Assembly: GCA_019240835.1 (NCBI GenBank)
Contig: JAFAXQ010000154.1
Location: forward strand, 1-48,963
From: Ktedonobacteraceae bacterium
Lineage (GTDB): Bacteria; Chloroflexota; Ktedonobacteria; Ktedonobacterales; Ktedonobacteraceae
Direction: 5' to 3'
DNA length: 48,963 nucleotides
The notes under the pieces are model-generated. The model did not search any database, was not told the origin of the DNA, and saw nothing but the letters and a program-made list of their open reading frames with translations. The position numbers were made by a program, and so were the translations under genes. How positions within the stretch are numbered: the first letter of the stretch is position 1; every line of letters starts with the position of its first letter. Shown here piece by piece: positions 28,896 to 39,359 of this stretch.

Positions 28896-29669
28896 ATGAA
28901 AAGCAGCAAGGTAGACAGTTGCATTGAGAGTTCTTCTTTCATATTGCATACCCCCAACTTGGACGAAGCAGCCAAGCAGCAGTTGGGCAAAGGGGAAAAC
29001 GTGTTATACGCCATAGACATTGATGGAACGATAGCTCGTCCCGAAGCAGTGCTCATTGCGTTTCATAACCAGGAGTTTGCTCTGGGCTTAACCAGTGAAG
29101 AATTACGCTGTACATACAGCCACTTCTTGCAACTTCCCCAAGTCGCAGAACTTCGTAGAGAAGCCCTGCAAGACTCACGACAACGGGCTCGCACCACACC
29201 GGAGACCGTGCTTGCATATGATGAGGTAGAACATGCGGCAGCGACTCTGAACCTACTAGCCAAACAAGGCGAGATCATGTACTACACAGTACGCCCAGCA
29301 TGCGTGCAGGATGTGACCTACACCTGGTTGCAAAAGAAACATTTTCCTCACCCACACAACATCATCTTGTGCCACAGTGTGCTCAACAAACTGGTGCAGC
29401 TTTTCGTGCATGAGCGAGAGACGCACCACAGGATTGTGCTCATTGATGATCGCTATCAACAGATGATTGAAGACTTCGCCAGACTTGCTCATGGCGAGTT
29501 TTCGCACATCTCAGACTGGCAAGAGGTAGTGCATTTTGCACAGCAACGGGTGCTGCTCGTGGCCTTTGGTGCCACTTGCATGTCTGCCGACACTACGGGT
29601 CTTCAGGTTGTGCCTATGCAGAGTTGGAAACACATAGCTGCCGTACATCAGTTGTCGTTCATAGTCTAG
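28896..29669 (+). CDS. HAD-like hydrolase family protein
   Basis: YAIDIDGTIARPEA (DxD motif I), RIVLIDDRYQQMIEDF (late DD motif). Confidence 0.6.
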   Translation: MKSSKVDSCIESSSFILHTPNLDEAAKQQLGKGENVLYAIDIDGTIARPEAVLIAFHNQEFALGLTSEELRCTYSHFLQLPQVAELRREALQDSRQRARTTPETVLAYDEVEHAAATLNLLAKQGEIMYYTVRPACVQDVTYTWLQKKHFPHPHNIILCHSVLNKLVQLFVHERETHHRIVLIDDRYQQMIEDFARLAHGEFSHISDWQEVVHFAQQRVLLVAFGATCMSADTTGLQVVPMQSWKHIAAVHQLSFIV

Positions 29670-29697
29670 ATCATATCGCTTGAGAAAGGAGTCTAAG

Positions 29698-30270
29698 GTG
29701 TCAATCGCATTCGAGCAAAAGAGAGAAGCATTCGATCAGACAGAAAAGGGGAATGCTCTCCTTGTACAGATTCAACAATGGCCCTATTGGGAGGAAATTG
29801 GTAAGGTGGCCTTCAAGGAATATGGCATGACCGCAGAGCAATATGTAGAGGTCCTTCCAGAGTATCAGCGGTTCTTAACATTAATCTTGCTCGACACTTA
29901 TCCGGGCCTTGGCATGTTTAGTCAACGAGTTGACAATGTATGGCATAGTCATATTTTATCGACGCACCGCTACCAGGATTTCAGTAACCGCTACTATCGT
30001 GGTCTGATGATTCACCATCTTCCATGTTTAGAGCCAAAGCCAAGGGGAAAGTGTTCAGTGTGCAATACCTGTCAGGGATGTAACACCAAGTGCAAGAACT
30101 GTCAGGGTAAGCCACTTATTGAGGTCACTGACCTAAAGTACACGGAGCCCGAGGAACCTAGTGCTCCTGGTTCACCTGAGCACTTTTATCAGGCGTACAT
30201 GGAAGTATTTCAGCATGAGCCACCTGCACTCTGGACCCTTCCACTTGGGGAAGCCGAAGGCTTCGCTTGA
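29698..30270 (+). CDS. Glycine-rich domain-containing protein (GRDP/DUF1399)-like with Cys-rich insert
   Basis: VDNVWHSHILSTHRYQDFSNRYYRGLMIHHLPCLE pattern plus CSVCNTCQGCNTKCKNCQG; GTG start with AAAGGAG. Confidence 0.55.
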   Translation: MSIAFEQKREAFDQTEKGNALLVQIQQWPYWEEIGKVAFKEYGMTAEQYVEVLPEYQRFLTLILLDTYPGLGMFSQRVDNVWHSHILSTHRYQDFSNRYYRGLMIHHLPCLEPKPRGKCSVCNTCQGCNTKCKNCQGKPLIEVTDLKYTEPEEPSAPGSPEHFYQAYMEVFQHEPPALWTLPLGEAEGFA

Positions 30271-30348
30271 GGCATACAGTGTGAGCAATCTACAACTACT
30301 GAGAACCAGCAATGGAAGTGTCTTTTTACTGCTGGGCTGGATGATGTG

Positions 30349-30447
30349 ATGAAAGAGCAATTGGCAACCTTGATGATGCAGTCGAAAAATCGAGAACTTG
30401 CCGTATTTCGTGTAGAGCTACACAACGCTAGAAGGAGACTTGTATGA
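30349..30447 (+). CDS. Short ORF (MKEQLATLMMQSKNRELAVFRVELHNARRRLV), in frame with preceding gene across UGA
   Basis: No stop between 30270 UGA and 30445 in this frame; ATGA overlap with next ORF. Confidence 0.3.
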   Translation: MKEQLATLMMQSKNRELAVFRVELHNARRRLV

Positions 30448-30599
30448 GACACTGTATGACTACTGCCTCATTAAATGTATTACAAGATGATAATCGCCCG
30501 ACTCTCATCGTTGGGACAGGAGGGTGCGGCTCAACGATGCTCTATTCATATGCAAAAAGTCGGTATGCTTACCGTTTTATCAGTGATGGCCCGGCTTGA
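30444..30599 (+). CDS. Short ThiF/E1-like nucleotide-binding fragment (51 aa)
   Basis: PTLIVGTGGCGSTMLYSYAKSRYAYRFISDGPA resembles the GxGGxGS motif of ThiF/MoeB/E1-type proteins; RBS AAGGAG. Confidence 0.35.
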   Translation: MRHCMTTASLNVLQDDNRPTLIVGTGGCGSTMLYSYAKSRYAYRFISDGPA

Positions 30600-30662
30600 C
30601 ACACGCAACTACTCTGTTTTGTTGAGTTTTGTGGTCACTACAGTAGAAAGGTAAGTCTCGCT

Positions 30663-32351
30663 ATGCATGCTCGTTCACATGTACGTCGCGTCCTCTCTCT
30701 GCTGCTCCTTGTAGTGTTGCTTGCCGGAAGTGCGTTTTTATTTGGTCCAATGAGCTATGCTGCCAGCCACGTGGTGCGGTCAAACGCTAACGCGTATAGT
30801 GCCGCACGAGGCGTTGTGACTCGAGTGGGAACAGTCAATCCCCGGCTGTTACCGACTGGAAAGGTGCCGCAGGCTTCGCCGCCTACACGGGTCATCCCCT
30901 ACCACGGGGTACCTAAGCTGCAGAAGCAGACGGGCAAGTCTCCCACTGCCGTAGGAGTGCCATTGCAAAGAGGTACATCTGGGCTGCTCCTGCACAATTT
31001 CGATGCGCTAAAGAGCCTGGATGACCAGAACTTGCTGGGCTATCAGCTTGAGCCACCCGACCAGGGCTTATGTGTTGGTAATGGCTATGTAGTGGAGGTG
31101 ATTAATACCGTCGGTGCTGTGTACCGTCCCGATGGCCTAGCTGCCGTCGGTCCGTTCAATCTGCAGAACTTCTTCCAGGAGGCACCCGGTATTAATGGCA
31201 CGTTTATCTCCGACCCGCGCTGTTACTACGATGCAGTGACACGTACATGGTTCGCCACCATACTGGCCCTTCCCCCGCCGCCCCCCATCTCGCCACCACC
31301 GCCGCCTACCACACGCGTCGATATAGCCGTCAACTCGTCGGGTGATCCAACCACGCCGTGGACGGTCTACCGTTTGGATACTACTGATACCGGTCATGTT
31401 GGCTGTCCCTGCCAGCCCGACTATCCTATCTTGGGCATCGACGCTTTTAACATCTACATCACTACCACCGAATTCCCCCTGTTCAGCGTCGGCTTGAACG
31501 GTGCCCAGATCTACGCTATCGACAAGATGCCGCTAGAGAGTCCCAAAGGCACCGTGAGATTTGTCCAGTTTAGCAACCTAAGCACGGGTGGTTTCCCGAC
31601 TTTTCATCTACAGCCCACAATCACCAACGGCTCTGCCGCTGCCGAGTACCTGATGAACTCAGTGCCTTTCGACAGCCTAGACAATCGTCTGGGTCTGTGG
31701 GCGATAACCAATCAGCAAGCTGTCGGCAAGGGCGGTATTCCCACGCTCAGCACCACCACGCTGACTAGTGAGACGTATATCACTCCTAGCTCGGCACCGA
31801 ACCCGAACGGCAATTTCCTCAGTCCCGATGATGACAGCCTGCAGAGCTTACAGTATAGCAACGGTACGCTCTGGGCGAGTCTGAACACGGCCCTCTTCGT
31901 TTCCGGCGATCCGGTCTCGCGTGACGGAGCTGCTTGGTTCGCCGTGCATCCCAGCATCTCCGGTGGCAATGTGAGCGGAAACATCTTCGAGCAGGGCTAT
32001 GTGGCTTCGCAAGGGCAGTACGTGATCTATCCCGCTATCGCCAGCAGTCCCGATGGCAACACCGTCATGGTCTTCACCGTCACAGGCCGCAATACCTTGC
32101 CTAGTGCCGCCTATGCCGTTCTGTCCAGCAGTGCCTCGTCTTTCGGCCCTGTGACCGTCGCTGCACCAGGAGCCACCACCGACAATGGCTTCTCTTGTGG
32201 CGGTCTCCTCTTCGCCTGCCGCTGGGGCGACTACTCCGCCGCCGTCGTTGACCCTGGCAGCACCAACGTCTGGGTCGCCACTGAATATATTCCGGTTGTC
32301 GGAGCTAACTTCGCGAACTGGGGAACGCGCATATTCGAAGTAGGGGCCTGA
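30663..32351 (+). CDS. Secreted hypothetical protein (562 aa)
   Basis: N-terminal signal peptide VRRVLSLLLLVVLLAGSAFLF...SYAASH; probable extracellular domain, proline-rich PPPPPISPPPPP segment. Confidence 0.75.
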   Translation: MHARSHVRRVLSLLLLVVLLAGSAFLFGPMSYAASHVVRSNANAYSAARGVVTRVGTVNPRLLPTGKVPQASPPTRVIPYHGVPKLQKQTGKSPTAVGVPLQRGTSGLLLHNFDALKSLDDQNLLGYQLEPPDQGLCVGNGYVVEVINTVGAVYRPDGLAAVGPFNLQNFFQEAPGINGTFISDPRCYYDAVTRTWFATILALPPPPPISPPPPPTTRVDIAVNSSGDPTTPWTVYRLDTTDTGHVGCPCQPDYPILGIDAFNIYITTTEFPLFSVGLNGAQIYAIDKMPLESPKGTVRFVQFSNLSTGGFPTFHLQPTITNGSAAAEYLMNSVPFDSLDNRLGLWAITNQQAVGKGGIPTLSTTTLTSETYITPSSAPNPNGNFLSPDDDSLQSLQYSNGTLWASLNTALFVSGDPVSRDGAAWFAVHPSISGGNVSGNIFEQGYVASQGQYVIYPAIASSPDGNTVMVFTVTGRNTLPSAAYAVLSSSASSFGPVTVAAPGATTDNGFSCGGLLFACRWGDYSAAVVDPGSTNVWVATEYIPVVGANFANWGTRIFEVGA

Positions 32352-32484
32352 CTTATCACGCCTGCTACTTGAATTTTTTCAATGGGCAGACAAAGGTTTC
32401 CTCGGCTAAGCCGAGGAAATTTTTTGCCTAAGAGAGGAACTTAATGGCTCAATCTTTCTCCTAGCCGCTGTAATCAACCCTATC

Positions 32485-32513
32485 TTGACACGGCGGGTTT
32501 CTCCGCTTATACT
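32485..32513 (+). promoter_or_regulatory. sigma70 promoter of modA
   Basis: TTGACA (32485-32490) - 17 nt - TATACT (32508-32513). Confidence 0.7.
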
Positions 32514-32588
32514 CAGCGTATGACTATTCATCTATAAAGTATGTCTTGTTGCGTTCTCTTATCTACCATCATGAGGAGGAAGGACCCT

Positions 32589-33422
32589 ATGAAACGTGTA
32601 CTATCTGCATTTCTGTTGTCGGCTGTCCTTTGCACGCTGCTGGTAGCCTGTGGGGGGACACCTACCCCTGCTGGCAGCACTCCAACGCCCACTAGCGCAG
32701 CAGCGCCTATTACTCTCAACGTATTCGCAGCCGCGTCATTAACGGAATCTTTTAACGAAATAGCCAGCACCTATCACCAGATGCATCCTACTATCACTAT
32801 TAAACCAAACTATAACGGCTCGCAGATACTTGAGCAGCAAATCGCTAACGCTGCACCCTGCGATGTCTTTGCCTCTGCTGATCTTACCAATATGCAGAAG
32901 GCGAGCAGTGCCGGATTAGTCAATGCATCCCAAGTGTTTGTGAAAAATCGGTTGGTGGTGATTATTCCGGTCGGCAATCCTGGTCATATCACTTCGCTGA
33001 AAGATCTGGCCAGACGAGGTGTCAAGATCGACCTTGAGGCTTCTACTGTTCCAGCGGGCAAGTACTCACGACAGGCTCTGGCCAACCTCTCTAAGTCCGC
33101 TGACTACGGCTCAGGCTATGGGAGTGCTGTTCTGGCGAATGTTGTTTCGCAAGAGGATAACGTTAAGGCTGTGGTGCAAAAAGTGCAATTGGGCGAGGCC
33201 GACGCTGGCTTCGTCTACCGTACCGATGTGACGGCGGCTGTCGCCAGTAAGCTCACGGTGATAGAGATCCCCGATCCATATAACGTGATCGCTCAGTATC
33301 CCATCGCCGTCGCCAAAAGTTCACCGCATGCAACCGATGCACAGGCATTTGTGAACTTTGTTCTCTCGAAAACTGGTCAGGACATTATGAAAAAGTATAA
33401 CTTTATCCCGGTCAATGCGTAG
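32589..33422 (+). CDS. modA: Molybdate ABC transporter substrate-binding lipoprotein
   Basis: Lipobox LLVACGG; LNVFAAASLTESFNEIASTY, NYNGSQILEQQI, DVFASADLTNMQ. Confidence 0.93.
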   Translation: MKRVLSAFLLSAVLCTLLVACGGTPTPAGSTPTPTSAAAPITLNVFAAASLTESFNEIASTYHQMHPTITIKPNYNGSQILEQQIANAAPCDVFASADLTNMQKASSAGLVNASQVFVKNRLVVIIPVGNPGHITSLKDLARRGVKIDLEASTVPAGKYSRQALANLSKSADYGSGYGSAVLANVVSQEDNVKAVVQKVQLGEADAGFVYRTDVTAAVASKLTVIEIPDPYNVIAQYPIAVAKSSPHATDAQAFVNFVLSKTGQDIMKKYNFIPVNA

Positions 33423-34265
33423 ATGAAGCGCCTAGGGACGCAACTCAGCCTCCTGAAGCAATACTCGGTTGACAGGGCCTGGATACGTTGGCCTGCTAGG
33501 TTGCTCATAGGCGTTCTGGCGGGAAGCTTTTTTCTCTTCCTGGGCATCCCGCTGGCGGCTCTGGTGATACGGGAGCCGCCAGCGACCCTCTGGCAGGCGA
33601 TCCAGCAGCCCGAAGCAATCCAGGCCCTGCAATTGAGTCTCATTACCACATCCATCAGTACACTTCTGACGGTCGTGTTTGGTCTACCCGTAGCCTACGT
33701 GTTGGCGCGAATGCGTTTTCCAGGTCGTTCTGTTCTTGAGACACTCGTGACCATGCCAACAGTCCTGCCTCCGGTTGTCGGGGGCATTGCTCTGCTGATC
33801 ACCTTCGGGCGCTTCGGACTGCTTGGTCGCTACCTTAGCCCGTTGGGGATTACGCTGCCTTTCACCAGCGTGGCCGTCGTGATGGCTCAAATGTTTGTCG
33901 CTGCCCCCTTCTTTGTGAACAGTGCCAAAGCTGGTCTTGAGCAGTTGGACCCACGCTACGAAATGGCTGCCTATACGCTGCGAGCTTCGCCCTTCTATGC
34001 CTTTCGCAGAGTCGTCTTGCCGCTCATTCGCCCTGTCTTGCTTTCGGGCGCAGGCCTAGCGTGGGCACGCGCCCTTGGAGAATTCGGCGCGACCATTACC
34101 TTTGCTGGTAACTTTCCAGGAACTACCGAGACCACACCTATCGCGGTGTATGTCGCAGCCGAGAGCAACCTGGAATCAGCGGTCTCACTGGCAGTTGTCT
34201 TGCTGGCAGTTTCGTTCGGGGTGTTGCTCGCCTTACGGCTAGGTCGCAGTGCAACGCAAAAATGA
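33423..34265 (+). CDS. modB: Molybdate ABC transporter permease
   Basis: LPPVVGGIALLITFGRFGLLGRYL, ALGEFGATITFAGNFPGTTETTPIAVY. Confidence 0.95.
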   Translation: MKRLGTQLSLLKQYSVDRAWIRWPARLLIGVLAGSFFLFLGIPLAALVIREPPATLWQAIQQPEAIQALQLSLITTSISTLLTVVFGLPVAYVLARMRFPGRSVLETLVTMPTVLPPVVGGIALLITFGRFGLLGRYLSPLGITLPFTSVAVVMAQMFVAAPFFVNSAKAGLEQLDPRYEMAAYTLRASPFYAFRRVVLPLIRPVLLSGAGLAWARALGEFGATITFAGNFPGTTETTPIAVYVAAESNLESAVSLAVVLLAVSFGVLLALRLGRSATQK

Positions 34266-34274
34266 GTGGACATA

Positions 34275-35423
34275 TCAGCAATAGGCACGCGCTTCAGTTG
34301 CTTTGAACGCTGCGTAGATAAACTTGCCCTCTTGCAGTTCCAAACGTGCCGTTGAAGCTTCGGTTACCTCGGCAATCAAGGGAAGCGTGGTAGTTTCCGG
34401 CATAACGCTGACGCGCACTCGCCCATCGTGCAGAGGCTGTGTTGCTCCGATTGCACTTTCCATGTGTAAGATCTGGACAATTTCGCCTCGAAATACATTT
34501 GATGCTGAGGTTTCAGGTGCAGTGAGTGAGAGGGTAATACTACGTGGATCAACGACCACGTATGCCTCTTCCCCCTCATGCGGTGCCTGCTCGAAGGGTG
34601 GTTGTCTCTCCAAGGTAGCCTTGATTTCGATTGCCTGCTTGCCATCATCCTGTACCCGCACGGCGCAAATGGCCTGTGATTCACGCCGTGCCAGAAACCC
34701 ACGGAAGAAATTTGTTCCCACTAGTTCGGCAATATATGATGAGCGGGGATGTTCGTGCAGATCGCGCTGATTGCCTTGCTGCAGTATGCTCCCTGCCTCT
34801 AGGACCACGATTTGATGGCCAAAAAGCAGTGCATCCAGGTATTGGTGGGTCACCATGACTGTCGTGATCCCCAATTGTGAGAGGATGCGGCGCAGCTCCT
34901 GTCGCACCTCGCGTCGCGTCTGCACATCGAGCGCAGATAGTGGCTCGTCGAGCAGCAGCAGTTGTGGTTGCAAGGCGAGCGCTCGCGCAATGGCCACCCG
35001 TTGCTGCTGGCCACCTGAAAGCTGTGCAGGACGACGCTGGTCGAGGCCAGACAAGTGAACTTTTTCCAATGCTTCTCCGACTCGCTGTACAATCATCCGT
35101 TGCGGCAGGTGCTGGGTACGTAAACCGAAAGCCACGTTCTCAAACACAGTCAGGTGGGGAAAGAGCACATAATCCTGGAAGACATAGCCAAACGGGCGCT
35201 CCTGTGGTGGAATAGAAATGTGTCGTCTACTATCGAAATACGTTACACCGTCCAATATGATCTGTCCCTGCGCTGGCTGAAGCAGCCCTGCTAGCAGCCG
35301 TAGCACTGTCGTTTTTCCCGAGCCACTCTCGCCAAGCAGGACCGTCGTTTTCCCCTCCTCTGCAGACAGATGCAGTGCGAGATGGAAGCTTCCCAAGGAC
35401 GTATCGAAGCTAGCTGTAAGCAT
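34275..35423 (-). CDS. modC: Molybdate-type ABC transporter ATP-binding protein
   Basis: LLGESGSGKTTVLRLLAGL Walker A, LSGGQQQRVAIARAL signature, LLLDEPLSALD; C-terminal TOBE-like region. Confidence 0.88.
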   Translation of the reverse strand: MLTASFDTSLGSFHLALHLSAEEGKTTVLLGESGSGKTTVLRLLAGLLQPAQGQIILDGVTYFDSRRHISIPPQERPFGYVFQDYVLFPHLTVFENVAFGLRTQHLPQRMIVQRVGEALEKVHLSGLDQRRPAQLSGGQQQRVAIARALALQPQLLLLDEPLSALDVQTRREVRQELRRILSQLGITTVMVTHQYLDALLFGHQIVVLEAGSILQQGNQRDLHEHPRSSYIAELVGTNFFRGFLARRESQAICAVRVQDDGKQAIEIKATLERQPPFEQAPHEGEEAYVVVDPRSITLSLTAPETSASNVFRGEIVQILHMESAIGATQPLHDGRVRVSVMPETTTLPLIAEVTEASTARLELQEGKFIYAAFKATEARAYC

Positions 35424-35451
35424 GGGCCTTCTCCTCCAGAAAAACATCGTG

Positions 35452-35988
35452 TCATAGGTTTTCTGATACTCTCTTGGTAGCGTCACGCAGAAATTGGTGG
35501 AGTTCTTTGGGCGTATGGATGTGAATGATGCGCTTGTCCTTCATGTTGGGGCTATCCAGGAGCTTTATAAGCTCGAGTCTGGAGTGTTTGTGAACCGTGT
35601 AGATCGTCTTCATCATCTGCCAAGTCATGGGCAGCAGTGGGCAGCCTTCGGGACCTCCAAGACGCGGACGGAAAATGGACTGGATTTGTCGTTTCATGGC
35701 CCATCGCAAATGAGTTTGCAAGGAGAAATCAACGAAGATGATGGTGTCGGCTAGCTCGAAACGTTTCTGAATGGTATCCCATGGGCCCCAGCCGTCGATG
35801 ATCCAGTGTCCTTCGCGCAAGATCGCATCATGCTTCTCCCGAACCTCATCCAGCGGAGTACGCACCCAGCCAGGCTTGAATTGAATCTGATCTATCTCAT
35901 AGACCGGCAGATGTAATACATTGTGTAGTCGCAAGCATAACGTTGTCTTCCCACCACCCCCGTTGCCAATGACTGCAATACGATCCAT
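35452..35988 (-). CDS. P-loop nucleoside kinase-like protein (FlaR/topology-modulation type)
   Basis: MDRIAVIGNGGGGKTTLCLRLHNVLHLPVYEIDQIQFKPGW...EGHWIIDGWGPW. Confidence 0.78.
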   Translation of the reverse strand: MDRIAVIGNGGGGKTTLCLRLHNVLHLPVYEIDQIQFKPGWVRTPLDEVREKHDAILREGHWIIDGWGPWDTIQKRFELADTIIFVDFSLQTHLRWAMKRQIQSIFRPRLGGPEGCPLLPMTWQMMKTIYTVHKHSRLELIKLLDSPNMKDKRIIHIHTPKELHQFLRDATKRVSENL

Positions 35989-36171
35989 CACTTTCTGCTC
36001 CTCTCCAAGCGCTTTTTCCTGGATTATAACGCTTTTTGAACTACACGTGAAGCCCAACAGTTTTATTATTCTACGCTCTTGCCAATTATTTGACAAGTTC
36101 TCCGTGCTTGGCAAGAGGTCTACATCGTATAAGTAATAAGGAATATCAAGTTAGCGAAGAGGAGCTTTTCA

Positions 36172-37662
36172 ATGGCACGTTTCATCCTGAGTTTGGATCA
36201 AGGCACTACCAGCTCGCGTGCAATTGTCTTCGACCATAGCGGCTCCGTCGTCAGCGTCGTACAGCAGGAATTCCCACAGATGTATCCTGCCCCTGGACTG
36301 GTGGAGCATGATCCAGAGGCGATCTGGTCGAGCCAATTGACGGTGGCGCAAGAGGCGATAAAGAAGGCAGGAGCTACTGCCCATGACATCGCAGCACTTG
36401 GCATTACCAACCAACGCGAGACGACGATTGTGTGGGAGAAGGCCAGCGGGAAACCTGTCTGCAACGCCATTGTGTGGCAGAGCCGCTTGACGGTTCCTCT
36501 TTGTAACGCACTGGTGGCAAAGGGCTTCGATAAGGAGATTCGCGCCCGCACTGGTCTGGTCACCGACGCCTATTTCTCTGCCACCAAGGTGCAGTGGATT
36601 CTTGACAATATAGCAGGCGTACGTGAGAAGGCCGAGCGCGGCGAAGTGCTCTTTGGCAACGTCGATACCTTCCTTATGTGGCGTCTCTCCAAGGGCCGTG
36701 TCCACGTCACCGACCCCTCTAACGCCTCGCGCACCATGCTCTACAATATCTACCAAGGCGACTGGGACGATGTTATCCTCAAAGAGCTAGCAGTGCCACG
36801 TGCCATGCTGCCCAAGGTCATGCCGTCGAGTGCAGTGTATGGCGAGACTGACCCACAGTTCTTCGGTGCAGCTATCAAGATGGCAGGCGATGCAGGTGAC
36901 CAGCAGGCGGCCACCTTCGGGCAGGCTTGCTACGAAGTCGGTATGGTCAAGAACACCTATGGTACTGGCTGCTTCATGCTGATGAACACGGGAAACAAAG
37001 GCGTACCCTCGAAGAGTGGATTGCTCACCACTCTTGGCTGGGGTATTGGCAATGAGATCGTCTACTGCTTGGAAGGGAGTATCTTCATCACAGGTGCCGC
37101 CGTGCAGTGGCTGCGTGACGGTTTGAAGGTTATTACCAAGAGTGCTGATGTTGAGGGGCTGGCAGCAAGTGTGCCGGACAATGGAGGTGTCTATATGGTA
37201 CCGGCCTTCGTCGGTCTAGGTGCTCCCTACTGGGATCCCTACGCACGCGGCAGCATCATAGGCTTAACACGCGGCTCAACGGTCGCACATGTTGCACGTG
37301 CCACGCTTGAGTCGATGTGTTATCAGACACGCGATGTGCTTGAGGCGATGAGCGCCGATAGCGGCGTGCAAGTCAAGACGCTGCGTGTCGATGGCGGTGC
37401 AGTCGTCAATAACCTGCTCATGCAGTTCCAGGCCGACATTCTTGGTGTTGCCGTCCAGCGCCCGAAAGTAGCGGAGACGACAGCTCTAGGTGCGGCGTAT
37501 CTCGCGGGACTGGCCGTCGGCTTCTGGAGCGGCCAGCAAGAAGTCGCGGAGCAGTGGGCGCTCGACCGCAGCTTCGAGCCGCAGATGAGTGCCGAGCAGC
37601 GTGACGAACTGTACAACGGCTGGAAGAAAGCCGTGCAGCGCTCGCTAGGTTGGGCCGAGTAA
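36172..37662 (+). CDS. glpK: Glycerol kinase
   Basis: [69 protein letters not shown]. Confidence 0.98.
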   Translation: MARFILSLDQGTTSSRAIVFDHSGSVVSVVQQEFPQMYPAPGLVEHDPEAIWSSQLTVAQEAIKKAGATAHDIAALGITNQRETTIVWEKASGKPVCNAIVWQSRLTVPLCNALVAKGFDKEIRARTGLVTDAYFSATKVQWILDNIAGVREKAERGEVLFGNVDTFLMWRLSKGRVHVTDPSNASRTMLYNIYQGDWDDVILKELAVPRAMLPKVMPSSAVYGETDPQFFGAAIKMAGDAGDQQAATFGQACYEVGMVKNTYGTGCFMLMNTGNKGVPSKSGLLTTLGWGIGNEIVYCLEGSIFITGAAVQWLRDGLKVITKSADVEGLAASVPDNGGVYMVPAFVGLGAPYWDPYARGSIIGLTRGSTVAHVARATLESMCYQTRDVLEAMSADSGVQVKTLRVDGGAVVNNLLMQFQADILGVAVQRPKVAETTALGAAYLAGLAVGFWSGQQEVAEQWALDRSFEPQMSAEQRDELYNGWKKAVQRSLGWAE

Positions 37663-37664
37663 CT

Positions 37665-39359
37665 ATGCAACCCCTCTCATCACGCGTGCGCAGGCAGAAT
37701 TTTGCTAAGCTTGAGCGCGAACATTTTGATGTGCTGGTCATCGGTGGCGGCATCACGGGAGCAGGTGTCGCCCTGGACGCGGCCGCACGTAGCTACAAGG
37801 TAGCACTCGTTGAGAGGGCCGACTTTGCCAGCGGCGCGAGTAGCAAATCAACCAAACTCATTCATGGTGGCATTCGCTACCTCCCCAACTTTGATTTTGC
37901 CTTAGTACATCAAGGGTTGGTGGAGCGTGGCCTGCTGCTACAAAACGCGCCATTTCTGGTTGAACCGTTAGCCTTCGTTCTACCCATCTATGAAGGTGAT
38001 CGTCATCCGGTGGGCATGCCCTTTACCACACCGGGCGGCATTGGACTCGGTCAACTGCTTGATCTCGGTTTGTTGCTCTACGATGGCTTGGCCGGACGCC
38101 GCAACATAAAGCGGCATCGTCATCTCAGCCGGGAGCAGGTACAAGACTACGCGCCAGCACTGGTGACTGAGAGGCTCAAAGAAGGCTTCATGTACTACGA
38201 CGCACACACCAATGATGTGCGTCTGACGCTGGCACTGCTACGTACTGCAGCACAGTTTGGGGCCACTCTCGTCAACTACGCTGAAGTGACCTCTTTTCGG
38301 AAAGAAAGCGGGACAATTACGGGTGCATGTGTCTGTGACCGGATGCGCAACCAGGAGATGATGGTGGGTGCTCGGCACATCGTCAATGCCACAGGCGTTT
38401 TCTCACAGCGGGTTGAAGCACTCACAGGTGCCGTACCTATGGTTCAGATTGAACCAAGCAAGGGCATTCATCTGGTATTCTCACGCGAGGATGTGCAGCT
38501 TGCTGATGCAGCCCTTGTGCTGCCGGAGACAGACGACCGGCGTCTTCTCTTTCTTGTTCCCTGGCAGTCGCGTGTCATCCTGGGTACCACCGATACAGGA
38601 GCGGATGACTTGGATCATCCAATGGCGACTCGCGCTGACGTAGCTTACCTGTTGAATCATCTTAATCGCTACTTCTCTCTCCATCTTACGACGGAGCATA
38701 TCATCAGTACGTACGCTGGCTACCGTCCGTTGGTGAAATCACGCACGGGCGCTGCGACAGCCAAACTCTCGCGTAACCATACGGTGCTGCAGAGTCCATC
38801 GGGCTTGGTCACAATTGTCGGTGGCAAACTCACAACCTACCGCCGCATGGCACAGGATACCGTTGATGTGTTGAGTCGTCGCGATGGTTATAGGCTAGTA
38901 CATCCCACGGAGAACTTACCGTTACAAGGAAGCGTGGGCTGCCTGAAGCTGCAGCAGGTCGCGGGCACAAGCCGAAGCACTGTGGGCACCCTGGATGAAG
39001 AAATCGTAGCACACCTAGGCAGAAGTTACGGTACAGAGACGCAGAAGGTGCTACAATTGATAGCAGAAGACGCCTCGTTAGGCAAAAGACTCGTCGACGA
39101 TCTTCCTTATCTGCGTGCCGAAGTAGTCTACGCCTGTCGGTACGAAATGGCAATGACGCCCTACGATGTGCTAGCACGTCGCACCTCCATCACTCTAGAG
39201 GATCGTCAACGTGGCCTAGGCGTCGTGGATACGGTAGCGCGACTCATGGCACGCGAGCATGGTTGGACGACAGAGCAACGAGCAGAACTGGTTGTCGCCT
39301 ATCGCGCTGCTATTGAGCAGCAAATGGCCGCAGAAGTAGCGAGAGGAGAGACAGCGTGA
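37665..39359 (+). CDS. glpD: Glycerol-3-phosphate dehydrogenase (FAD)
   Basis: [54 protein letters not shown]. Confidence 0.97.
   Translation: MQPLSSRVRRQNFAKLEREHFDVLVIGGGITGAGVALDAAARSYKVALVERADFASGASSKSTKLIHGGIRYLPNFDFALVHQGLVERGLLLQNAPFLVEPLAFVLPIYEGDRHPVGMPFTTPGGIGLGQLLDLGLLLYDGLAGRRNIKRHRHLSREQVQDYAPALVTERLKEGFMYYDAHTNDVRLTLALLRTAAQFGATLVNYAEVTSFRKESGTITGACVCDRMRNQEMMVGARHIVNATGVFSQRVEALTGAVPMVQIEPSKGIHLVFSREDVQLADAALVLPETDDRRLLFLVPWQSRVILGTTDTGADDLDHPMATRADVAYLLNHLNRYFSLHLTTEHIISTYAGYRPLVKSRTGAATAKLSRNHTVLQSPSGLVTIVGGKLTTYRRMAQDTVDVLSRRDGYRLVHPTENLPLQGSVGCLKLQQVAGTSRSTVGTLDEEIVAHLGRSYGTETQKVLQLIAEDASLGKRLVDDLPYLRAEVVYACRYEMAMTPYDVLARRTSITLEDRQRGLGVVDTVARLMAREHGWTTEQRAELVVAYRAAIEQQMAAEVARGETA

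Noticed and set aside
30262-30450. Selenocysteine insertion at the UGA of the Cys-rich protein
   Set aside because: No SECIS-like hairpin recognised just after the UGA and no selenoprotein family match; kept only as a readthrough/pseudogene observation.
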